The position numbers and the translations under genes are program-made. The notes under the pieces were generated by a model. The model was given only the letters and a program-made list of their open reading frames with translations. It did not search any database and was not told the DNA's origin. A stretch of 64,000 bases of DNA. Origin: Sinonovacula constricta (lineage: Eukaryota; Mollusca; Bivalvia; Cardiida; Solecurtidae). The stretch is from the NCBI GenBank assembly GCA_007844125.1, contig CM017556.1, positions 23,467,454-23,531,453 on the forward strand, read 5' to 3'. Positions 49,780 to 61,300 of this stretch are shown here, piece after piece (position 1 is the stretch's first letter; each line of letters begins with the position of its first letter).

Positions 49780-52700
49780 TATTCTTTTGCAAATTTGTAA
49801 ACATGATGCGTGTGATCCTTTCTAACATATAGATTAATTGGCGTTGCAGGCGTCTTGAAAAATGTCATGTATGTCATAACTCGTCTTTTATTTCACCGCT
49901 ACTATCTCTCAGTCGTTTGTGTCACTTATAATTTCGTGTTTTCATTACAGAACGTGATGTATGTGTTTTCTATTAGATTCGTTTGTGACGGTCATGAATC
50001 ATAAAGCACACACTCTGATGGCTGTACTTTACTAAGTGCTCACCGGAGAGATGAGTTTGACGTGTCAAGTAAATTAATGCTTTTCCTCGTGTTGCACACT
50101 TCTATGGCAATACTAAGGTCAATACACGTGGTATCTTTGTGGGTTGCCATTTTGCTTGTACATATATGATTTACGGATATCGACTTAAATAGACGTAAGC
50201 TAAACAAATATGAAAATAATTCAATTATACAGCTTTAAAGTTTGTATAGCAAGTACAGTGTGAATTGCCAAAAACAATTTTATTTTCAGAACAATTTATA
50301 GTCCCCTGCCTATCTATCTGCAGTATATTATGTAATTATAATGCATTGTTCTGCCTGTGGACTCGATAAATGTATTGATTATAGACCTATCTTAGTGGAA
50401 TTACATCCATCATAATTGCCCATAGGCATTTCAAGAAGAACGTTGCGTAATATGTTTGTTGTTTTTGTTTTTTTTATTTTTACACGTCCGCAACCATATA
50501 AACTTCATTTGGTCGGAATTATATACTTTTGTTATCATTTATAAAAGAATCTCCAAAGTTTAAGTGCAATCTTTCACTTCAATAAGGTTTAACTTATAGA
50601 AATCATCTGATAACAAATCCATCTTCGTTCATGCTTCCTCGAATGCTGAACCCGATGTTGAAGCTATAAACTGATAATCACAGTACTCTGATTCTGGTGA
50701 ATCACTAAACATTGTTTATTTATAAAATAATTCTTTTTTGTAAAATGGCTTCTTATTAAGTAAACAGTGATGATTACAATTACGCCGTTTGTTAGTTTGA
50801 TTTTCTGTCTTTTCTGGCCCACAGACACAATTATAGTCTGCCATTTCCTTTGAACAAAGTAGATATTTTTCTTATTAAACAATCGTCCCTCTGCATAATG
50901 AAAACAAGGCCAGTTGTTAACTTTACAGAAATGAAGGCATGTTTTTACTCATATCACATGATTAGTAGGTGATGAAATGCATCCACTGTTGGTAGCAGCT
51001 TAAGTTTCTTTGAAAGTAAATTGCAGTACTCAAATCCAGAATGCACTTTGTCAAACGTAAGAAAGTGAGAGTTCATTGACAATACCATCAAGGTAAAAAA
51101 GTAAGCACTCTAAAATTCATAACAAGGCTCACAAAAGTCAGTTTTATTAGTTTAAGCTCATACTTAAACAAAACCATACATCATAGAAAAAATCCTTTCC
51201 TGTGAAAATTTCCCAATGCATTACAAAGTGTTTTCGGTTTGTCACTTAAAGAAACCACGTCAGCATTAGGGATATTTGTATAGTTTATGACTTTTCTGTC
51301 TGGGTTTAAGATTACGTCCATGTTTCTAGGCAATACATTTTTCACAAATATAGCTTCAGGATAATTTTAGTAATATCATATACCATAAAACGAACCAGTA
51401 CATTACTTCTATTGGAAAATATAAAACTGTGATTAATTCTTACACGGAAACAGTTTCATGTCTGAAAACTATTTATAACCCAGAATCAAGTACATTATGA
51501 TCAAGATGAAATGAAATGATATGGTATTGCCCGCAATTTTAGCGGGAATGTGACCCACAGCTACCATTATATTATATGGACTTCTGCCAAGGCACTACAG
51601 AGACAGAAACTGTCATTTGACAGTTCACACTCCAGGACATGATTGTGTATCAGGCGTCAACGTTAGAGGGAATAAACCTACATTGACAGGAATGAACTTG
51701 TAATTGGATATGTGCCAGAGCTTTAAAGATACCTAAGCGTTTAGCTCAAAGCTTCATGAGAATGTTGTGCAACAGACAGATACAAACATCAGTTTATTAA
51801 ATCGTTTTCTCGTCTTTCTGTAACTTTTTAAATGTGAAATATGAATACATGAAAATGCTTCGAGCTCTAAATGCTGACAGCCTTTTCTTGAATTGACTAG
51901 TTGAAAATGAATGTGTACAATTAATAAACCCACTACAAAACGCCGACATTTTACAGCGGAGCATATACTAAAAACCTGATGAATTTGTTCTCTGCAACAG
52001 AATGTGCTTAAATAGATTGGGTAATGTATTAAAGAAAACAAATAAACAAATATATAATTTCAAAGTCTAAAATAAAAGCATATTTTTATCATAAAACGAA
52101 ATAAAGTCAATGTAGTGAGACTGCGGTGGAAACAAACTGGTGACGAGGACATCGAAGATTCACTATATTCACTTTAATTGCATGACAACGTTGTTCTAAG
52201 AGGTAGCAACCGACATTTGCATACAGTCTGTGAATTAACCGCTGTTTTGAGGGTGCTTTCCTTTTTTTAAACAGATACATGTTCGCATTTCTAAGCACTG
52301 GCGTCATTTTATTCCATAAACATTCACTTAACTTCAACGCTTCTGTTATTGGTATACCAAACACCTAGAAGCATATCTAACACTCGTATTCATTTTTATC
52401 AATCCCATTACAATATTTTCACCACATATGTACACCACAAAAATACTTATTCTGTAAATCACAATTAAAGTTCACAAAATGAGTATAATAGAATATATAT
52501 GCTTACATTCTTGACAACTTACGCAAGTACGGCATTCTTCTCTCTCTAGTTACACGTTTTAATGATCAGAGAATCAACTCACCTAAAATCCGGCTGTTTT
52601 GTAGCATTGTTTTTGATAAAAACATACCTTGTTTTGATGTATGTGTAGAGATGTTTTATACAGATATTAAATTTAAGATGGATTTAAGATTAGGTACTAG

Positions 52701-53050
52701 CTGATGCATAATACACATAAGTACTGTCATTTTTAGTACATAAAATACATTGGGATCTTTATAGCCCTAGTCAAATATTATGCCTCTGGGACTTTTTCTT
52801 GGCAAAAAGTGGTAATGAATATCGCTATAATATTCATTTCGTATGACCTTGCATAAGCATGTGTTAGTAGGTAAGACTCAAGTTTAGACTGCTACACCTA
52901 AATTGGGACTTTATATATTTCAAAGTTGGCGTCAATATTCCATTTTCTTCGCTTATTCAGCAGACCGGTATCATATAAGCAAAAGTAACATATATGTATA
53001 ATATTGTGTTGCTCTTTGTAATCATTGTACTTTACTGGGCAGACAGAAAG
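49780..53050 (+). repeat. diverged local duplication, block C
   Basis: Anchors are GATGCGTGTGATCCTTT (49804; A 42909, B 46090), GTGTTTTCATTACAG (near 49940), GCCAGAGCTTTAAAGATACC (near 51714; B 46942), ATCGAAGATTCACTAT (near 52151; A 43964), TATGACCTTGCATAAGCAT (near 52843; A 44533) and TTGCTCTTTGTAATCATTGT followed by TTTACTGGGCAGACAG (near 53010; A 44691). Order and orientation match A and B. Similarity is patchy, with unrelated stretches between anchors (about 50.0-51.7 kb). Confidence 0.65.
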
Positions 53051-56000
53051 CAGGAATCATTATTTTTCTTTCAAACAGTCATAACCAAGCAAGCAATCTC
53101 TCTTTACTATTGCTTTTTTACAATAGAATGATTAACACTGGACCAAAACGCATGTTGGCCGTATTTTCTTTTCGAAATATGTCACCAAAAAATTAAAATC
53201 CTTAAACAAAAGATTCAACGTCGACAAAATATTACAAAATGTTTGCGCATTTATATCTTTCAATTAAAACAGTTTGTTAAAATTTAGACCAATACAATTC
53301 GTGTTACTTTTTCCATTTATTTATGAGATTTCTATTTGGCCTGTTAAAACTGCAAAGACTAGTTATTAAAAACAAAACAGCACATGTTATATACGAGAAA
53401 ATAATTAACAACAAATATGACAATGAAAATAAATATAAGCATAATAACTATAATATAAACCTTCATATGCTAGGGTATAGTTCTCTGAGTTTTAAGTACA
53501 TAATCAGCAATAGTATTACGTGTTGTGACGTATATTATCCATTTCGTGTTATGCATATGTATTATTTGGTCGAGAATGTTGCCATGTTTTGCCTGATGAT
53601 AGATAACGCTATTTTAAACACTATTAAACATTTGAATTACATAATTGGGACAATGTCAATATGTTCTTCGTGAACCTAAATGTCTTGTTAAGGCTGCTAG
53701 TGCTTACACGGGCTTGCCAATTTCTCTATCTCGCGTGAAATATATTCAAAAAGACATTCGCATGGTCTCAGAAATGTGTTTTCACCTGAAACAAATCGTG
53801 ATTATGATTTAGAATGACATGAATTTAACTTTAATGACCTATCAAAACATAAGTAAAGTATAACAAAAATAAATACATTTTGTGACAGCGTTTTTAAATT
53901 TCGTTTGACAGGAGCTCAGGAAAAACGACCAGCAGTTTTCACATATTTTGGAAGTGGTCGTTATTGCGCATGCATGTCACTTACATTTAAGAGACAGTAA
54001 CCTCTTACATCGTACACTAATAAACTAATAAATAAATAGTTAATTGAAAATGCTATTTTTTTATAACCTTTTGTCTCAGTGTATGTATTATTTTGCGGTA
54101 ATTAAGACAAACAAAATAGACTTCGACGTAGACGTAGTCATTTGATCTCTTTAACGTCCACGTGCTTTTGGAGACTGCAGTGATAACTGTAGCAAGTAAG
54201 TGAGACTGTATTAATAGACTTTTGGCATGCAAACCAACTGTCGACCCTTCTAAACAGAAGGCGTGGAAAGCTGAGGATACCCAGGCGAATTTAAATATTT
54301 TAGAAATAACAAAACTCTCGAGTTCGTATAATAAAGTTATAATGAAGGAGGAAAGAAAAAAGTCGTTGAAGGAAAATGTGTGCTTTTTTCTTATTCTTTG
54401 GCTAAAAACTGAAAAATACTAAAAAAAACTGTACGCCGGATTGTAATGGAGAACGACCCTTGAATGCAATCAGAGGAAACACATGAAAGGATTTTTTAGT
54501 CTTTCAGTGCTGCGTCAAAACCTAATTTACAAGACAAATGAAAGAGACAAACAACGTAAAATCTTCATGATGGATTTTTGTTCGGCCCCTTAATCTAAAT
54601 TAATTCAATTTTGATAATCCTACCAGATCCATGAATGTTTTCGGGTCTTAATTCATCATGCAACTTGGCAAATATTGTCAACGGCTCATCAAATCAGATT
54701 ATTCTTTTCATAGAGCCATTGCTGTGGCATGTTCTTATTGTCTGTTTTCATTAATTTGCCATTTACCACAAGTTACCAGGCGCCATTGGTGTCAAGAGCA
54801 GCAGCAATGTCTAGAGTTAGATAACACACACTTCAAAAGAACGAGGCTGCTCCATGGACATTGTTTGTCCCTCTTTTATGACTGTTTTAAAGCAAGCCAA
54901 CACGATTCCTGTGCACGATTCGCGAAAATTGCTTATTATTGGATATTTAAAACTTCAAACAAGCGGCTTACATATGAGCAAATCGGAAACTGAAATAAAG
55001 AGGATTCCAATTCAGTTATGCTTAAGGAAAACAGGCAAACATGCTTGGGTATTTATTTAGTCAATGAAAGCGTGTGTATGGAATTGTAAATGCAAAGAAA
55101 ACGCCAAGACGCTGATTAAAACCGCTTTCTTTAGAAAGCTGCGACTACATTAAGAGTGCAGTATTACAATTTCATAAATTTAATTCAAGAAATATTCAGA
55201 ATTAAAATAATTAAGACAATTGTATTTGATCAGTATAGATCATATGTTGCAACGTTGTCATAGAATGCACGAAAAATGGCTTAAACATTCCTTTAACTTT
55301 CCTTATCAACATTATATCATTTATATAATGTTATCGGTCTGGTGAATCTTTATTAAGCAGGATTAATTTATTGGTCTTTGACAATTCTTTGACAAATAAA
55401 TCAATTGAACATTATATATTCCAAGAAGTATGTCAGTAATTTGTCAGTAAGAAACCATTTTAGCACATCAAAAACAAAGGCATTTTATTATTTAAATATA
55501 AGACTATTGTACATTAGCACCAAAAACACAATATTAAATTCCATACTAACATCCGTGCCAATATTAAGCTATTAACTCATATCGCTTTTATATCGCAACT
55601 AATATAAAACAATTAGGAACATAACAAAAGAAAATACCGCTTTCAGCGTATACCTGCATCTAGTCTCTGAATGTGTTAGGCCAAGTATTTTACAATAAAG
55701 CCATGTGGTGGCATACTAACTGTCAATACGCTCGAGATGTGATCTTTTATCGTTTAAATACTATCAAAGTCATTATTTTATCAGTGTTTAGACATAAGAC
55801 AATGTCAATTCACATGCATTTCGTCTACCACTTCTTTAACTCACTCAAATTTAACATGTTTTTATCAGTTACCGAAAACAAAAAGGTTGTATATCCAAAG
55901 GTGCAATACATCATCGGTTTTACCAAATGCTGTCTGTTTTCGTTATGTAACAATTTGTACATACACATTAATGTACTCGTGCCCCATTTTTAAAATTATA

Positions 56001-59000
56001 TATTTTTAAGATTGCTATATATTAACATTTCTAAACAATGTCAAAGCTTGTATGCGCATATTTATTTTTTTTTCTTCAAAAGATAGGTCAACCCTTCCTT
56101 GTATAATTATAACCGGAATATGGATAACTGCTACGTTAAAGGTGTATTTCCTAACCCCGAGCAAGCATGCATGCATATCTGCCTGTTTGCCCATCTGTCG
56201 GAAGCCACACATGGGCTTCGTTTGTGAAAAATGGACAAAGTGTAGTCTTAGACAGAGAGAAATCATAAGCGGCGTACGTCAGGAATATGTGCTATTTTTT
56301 TTGGCCCATTAATGCAGAAAAATGATAATTATAAACAGCATAGCAATCATTTATACCTTACTACTGATTATTTTTACAAACTATGACCAATGTCACAAAA
56401 ACATCTATTAACAATTTACAAGATTGTATTTACTTAAATATGTTTAACAAAGCATCTAGATAATAAATTATTTTTTTACCCTATAATATGTATAAAAGAG
56501 CATGCGAATTGCCATAACAACCGTATTATTATTGGATGAAATTAAAGTTAAGTGTTAATCTTTGTAACACACAATGATTGATATTATAACTGAATATTCC
56601 ATCTGTATGTGCTATGCGAACATCAATTAGCATCTAAATGATATCATATTGACGGTCTTTTTGATTCGTAAGGATTTCAATAATAATGACGCCTTACAAA
56701 CTGAATGTAAAGAGAAAAAAGTTAATGTGAAACAGGATATGTGTTATTTTTTCACGAATCCTGAGGATGAAGCCTAACAACCATTGGACTGAAAAATATT
56801 AAATACATTTAATAAATTTATTGATAATTTGATAATTAAATGTATAATGTTATAAATAATTACAAATATATGTTGTTGTCAATGTCACGGACCGTTTAGG
56901 TAACCGGATATAATACGAATTTTCTTAAAGTGTCAACTAATGAACTCCATGGTCCTCTTATCAAATTGAAGCAAAAAGACAAATCAGCCAGGCAAACGTA
57001 GCAATTATCAGAGGCTTACTCCATATTGTTATATAAGTTTGGCCCCTTCAGCCAACTAGAGAATATAAAATCCCACTTGTGCCCAAAAAAAAACAAGACT
57101 AGTTAAAATCAAGTTTACGATTCTAGTGGCACTAGAAAGTAAACACCTAATTTGTCTTTTAAGAGCAGTGAATGTACGAATTTACTTTTGTTCAGATTTG
57201 AGAAAGGAAATGTATTTTCATTTGAAAAGAGAAAATGCCTGTAAGTAAAATAATTGTACCCAAATAAATATTCATTGAAAATTTAAGTTTTACAGTCATG
57301 TCAATAAAACATTTAAAAAATTGCGACAGTTATTTTGAGTTTTTAAATGAATTATAATAAGGAGTCATTATCAGAATGCATTTAAATACTTGCAAAGTGT
57401 AATCCTATTAATACTTTAATATATTTATACGACTTATCGCAAATAACTGACATAAAACAGGCGAAAAAGCTGAACTGCACACGATATTAAGATATGTAGC
57501 AAATGACACTGTAAAATAATTAAACTGTATCACTGTAATAGGATTTACTTTTAAAGCTACCTTTTCTACAAATCAATTATGTACTCTCGAAGTCAAGAAA
57601 AACTGAATCATTCGGTCGAACTGAATTATCATACACGGCTTGTTTGCAAAACAAATAGAAAGGAATATATTCTGAGATTGCGACTAGCCCTCGAGCTACT
57701 ATTTTATCTGGGCTGTGCTTAGCGAAGAAATCATGCAAATTAAGTTGATACAAATATTATGTCAGACCTAATTCTAACAAAAATAGCTCATGATCATATT
57801 GATTTTTCCCTGATCAGTGGTCACCTTCATGTACATATGACTTTTCTTTAAGATTGTGTATAAATAGAATAGTAATTCTCTTATCAGTGTTCTATTGGTT
57901 CTAAGCTAGTGACCAAAACTGCAATATAATATGGATCAACATTTACATATTCGCGAAAGCGTCCACAGCTTTTCAATCAAACAGATTGTTCACCTAACAA
58001 CTATATTTTGCAAATGTACTTAATCTTAACAGTTTTGTTTTAGATGATTAAAGGAGTGGCTTGATTTCGTGGCTTGTTATTTATTGTTTACTATTGAATC
58101 TAATAGCTAATCCAGGATGGTCTGGACTATAGAATTCATTATTAAGTACAGTGCACAATGAACATTTGATCCATTATGGCTTTTTGGTCTTTTGTCAGGA
58201 TTTGTGTAAGTTTATGACAATGCAGACATAAATAAAAAAAAACACATGCACATATGTTTCACGACTTCTGAACCAAGGAAGACTTTTATGAACATAGGCA
58301 TTTATGTAGATATCATTATTATTGCGGTGTGAATGGTGTCGCTTGTTTCATGTTTCGGTGGTTTGCACCGGGAAATGTTGCCGCAATTTCTATGTAACTT
58401 TTCTTACAATTCTTAATCAGACAGTTTCCATTCATACCTGTATTGAATCATCCCAAGCAAACTTAATTATAGAAAAAAAGACATTCGCCATGTAGATCAC
58501 CCGTTTACAATTATATTGAATCCACAATTGTTGTTCAGAGTGAATTAACTTTTTAGTAAGAAACTAAGTGGTAAAAGAGCACAATTTGTCGAGAAATGTA
58601 ACACCAGTAGTCTTCAAAACATGAGAAAAGACAGATGATTATCAAAAAAACATAAGTTTGAAACGTGGATTAAAGACTGAAAAGTTTCAATATAAAGAAA
58701 GTAAGCTAGAACATGTACTGATTTTCATGACACCGCTTGATCTTAATTAATAATGCAAACAGATCCACACAATCTCGTCTCTTCTCATCAAGTCTTGATT
58801 GTATTGCAGCCTGCATTTCTCACAGATTAAGTTTTGTTTTCCTAGAATTATCGACGCGCAAAAGTTGCTAGGGTATATAATCATGTGTTGATAATCAATT
58901 ATATTAATGTAAGTATAATTACATATCTACATAAACATCCATGATTATCCTGCTTAAACAAGTCCATATATGATCACTGCGAAACGTACTGAATTGTCAG

Positions 59001-60576
59001 AAGGAAGTGACAAATTTTCGAACTGATTAATAAGTATTTTGTAAAATATAATAATATGAACTATATAAACTGAATATAATTTTCAATTTGAACATGTAAA
59101 ACGTGCATATCCTCTTTAACCTACCATTCTCAAGAAAGTGATTCCCCATACAACTGCAAGTAATATAACCCGCTTGGTAATCCAGACGTCTGTCAGGGCT
59201 TAAATAGTCATACAAAAAATCCGGGTAAGTAAAAATCAGTTTTGTTTCAATGCTATTATGTGCCCAAAATACCATGGATTTATTAGTGGATACAGCAGAT
59301 GCACCAGGTTCACTTTTTCACAAGACACATACGGACAACTTGTTAAAACTTCGGTAGCGACAAGTTATTAATCTTATCCAACCCTGAGTGCAAATGTTAT
59401 ATTTTGTGAAGTGGCACACTTTTTTTTATTTAAAAACGAATAAGAGGCAATTCAAGTCAAGAATGAAATAAACCGCCCTCGAGAAGATCTACTTTCTTGC
59501 ACTTATTTGGAATAATTATACAAGATCAAGACGACAAACGATTTGTCGAGAATATGTTAGTAAGCTGGGGTATTTAACCAAGGTGCGCTGTGTATACTTT
59601 TCTTAAATTTTTACCTAGAAAAAACGAAAACGACACAACAAGATTCGTCTTGTTATCAGACATGCTTACTGCAAATATACCGTTTAAAGTCTGTGTTGTT
59701 CGGTGCCACATCTCGATCTGCTAGACTGCTCGGGAGCAAAAATGATCGGGGATGAACAATACGTAAAGAGCATTATATCACAAGACTACCTAATGACGTT
59801 ATACAAAAAATAGAAATCTACTTCAGAATAGCATTTAAATTAAGGAAATGACATTTTATGACATTGTAACAGTAACAGGATGGGTTCATTAATCGCTATA
59901 TCAGCAAACATGACGTCGCATGTTGGAAGATATACAAAATTAAGGAGAAGTTTTTCCATTTTAGAGTAAGATATATTCAACTTATAACTGTAACAACTAA
60001 TTCACTAAGAGTACATCAATATGAACCAAGAAAACAAAAAATAGTTTAAAGTTAACTAACTAGATGATAAACAAGTGGTCAAAGTGTATTGTACTAGACA
60101 GCTTGATGGTAAAGTAGGGTATTCAATCGGCTGCGAACAGTCCTCGAGTATTATTGTGTTTGGGTTGACTATAAGTAAGATATATACCGCGAAATGTTCT
60201 ATTATATTACCAGACTAGATGCAGTTCTATCAAAGACGTAGACACCATCATCCCCAATCTCCTGCAAAGCAATCGATCAAAAACACAACTGGCCTGGAGT
60301 AATGTAAACTGCGCCTTAATTATCAGAAATTGTTGATGTCTGTTTGTCATTGTCGTCTTGTTTTTTAATTAAGGGTATTTTCTTTACCAGAAATATCATC
60401 AATCTAGTATATGAGGAGTCAACATGAGTTTTGGAGGCTGTTCAATATTAAATTGGGTTAATATGAATTATTATCTTGTCGTGGATTTTATCTTCTATAC
60501 ATAGTGCACGTATGTTGATAGTTCATGAAACGTGTTGTGTTGTTGTTTGTTTTGTTTTGTAGTTGTTGCTAATATT
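53051..60576. other. long AT-rich spacer, no convincing gene
   Basis: The longest frames are 53323-53673 (116 codons, ATG start, Asn/Lys/Ile/Tyr-rich and AT-driven), 54658-54993 (111 codons, ATG start, with an HWCQEQQQCLEL stretch, more balanced composition, unrecognised) and 55673-55993 (non-ATG start). Those at 54658 and 54854 overlap in different phases, so at most one could be real. A minor hairpin has AACGACCA and TGGTCGTT arms near 53925-53962. Confidence 0.45.
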
Positions 60577-60760
60577 TGTCTCCATGTGATGGAATATTTT
60601 TATTTACCATGTCTGTGAGAAGAAACATCAAGAAATGCGGGGTTTGAGCGCTCCACAAACCAGGCTTAAGCATTCCAGGAGGTCCTCCTGCCGACTAACA
60701 TTTCCAAGGCGGTACTTGTCTTTGTTCCTTTTTTTGTTTGTTTTGTTTTTATTCTGTAAG
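60577..60760 (-). repeat. dispersed repeat family, copy 3
   Basis: On the minus strand the order is TACCGCCTTGGAA, GTTAGTCGGCAGGAGGACCT, CCTGGTTTGTGGAGCGCTCA and CCCCGC. This follows copy 2 at 36375-36455 closely in its central block. Beyond it, the stretch with GTAAATAAAAATATTCCATC matches copy 1. It is the best preserved copy in the central block. The part equivalent to 36234-36370 is replaced by T-rich sequence. Confidence 0.75.
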
Positions 60761-60975
60761 CTTTTGTATAGTCCTCAAACTATAATATTTGTGGTAATTG
60801 TCAGATGATCTATTCTGGTTGTCTTATTCACATAATTGTGTAATGTTATAAACGTTATTCTCCAAGCAAGACATGTTAAAATTAAGAAATAATAAACATA
60901 ATTAAATAAAAAATGTGATAATAATGTAAATTGTCATGTTTCTCTACGAGATAGGCATTACATGCTCTTTCTGTT
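60761..60975. other. AT-rich spacer
   Basis: No feature recognised. Confidence 0.5.
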
Positions 60976-61125
60976 GTTCTTTTGCTGTAGTTGTTGTTGT
61001 TGTTTTGCTTTCTTTTGCGTGTGTGTTGTTTTTTGTTTTTTTGTTTTGTTTGTGTTTTAGATTTTGTTATTTTTATGTTGTTGTTGTTTGTTGTTCTTCT
61101 TCTTGTCGTAGTTGTTGTGCCTTTT
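60976..61125. repeat. T+G-rich low-complexity tract with GTT runs
   Basis: Repeated GTTGTTGTTGTT, TTTTTGTTTTTTTGTTTTG and CTTCTTCTTG. Frames on both strands (60882-61142 and 60936-61148) are products of this composition. Confidence 0.8.
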
Positions 61126-61300
61126 CTACATCGCGCCGACATTTATGATCATATTGGCGACGTCCAGTAATTATTGGCTGAGGAAACCCCCAGCAGGCAA
61201 ACCTCCCCACATGAAAATTCGTGCCCTCACCGGCACTTGAATCCAGGCGGTGGAAGGCTGAGGAGTCTTGCGCTTTCCATTATTAGTCCAGTACATTAAA
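61126..61300. other. G+C-richer patch, possibly an old repeat
   Basis: AACCCCCAGCAGGCAAACCT and CCCTCACCGGCACTTGAATC stand out against the AT-rich background. The complement, GGATTCAAGTGCC, vaguely resembles a B box, but no A box was found. There is no second copy in the window, so I cannot assign it. Confidence 0.25.

Noticed and set aside
52107..52364. 85-codon minus-strand protein in block C
   Set aside because: It starts at a non-ATG codon. The homologous part of block A has many indels and no equivalent frame.
53323..53673. 116-codon Asn/Lys/Tyr-rich protein
   Set aside because: AT-driven composition, no domain and no splice or promoter context. Frames of this length are expected occasionally in 64 kb of AT-rich DNA.
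60882..61148. Thr/Asn/Lys-rich and Phe/Val/Cys-rich proteins on opposite strands
   Set aside because: Both are translations of a T+G-rich low-complexity tract.
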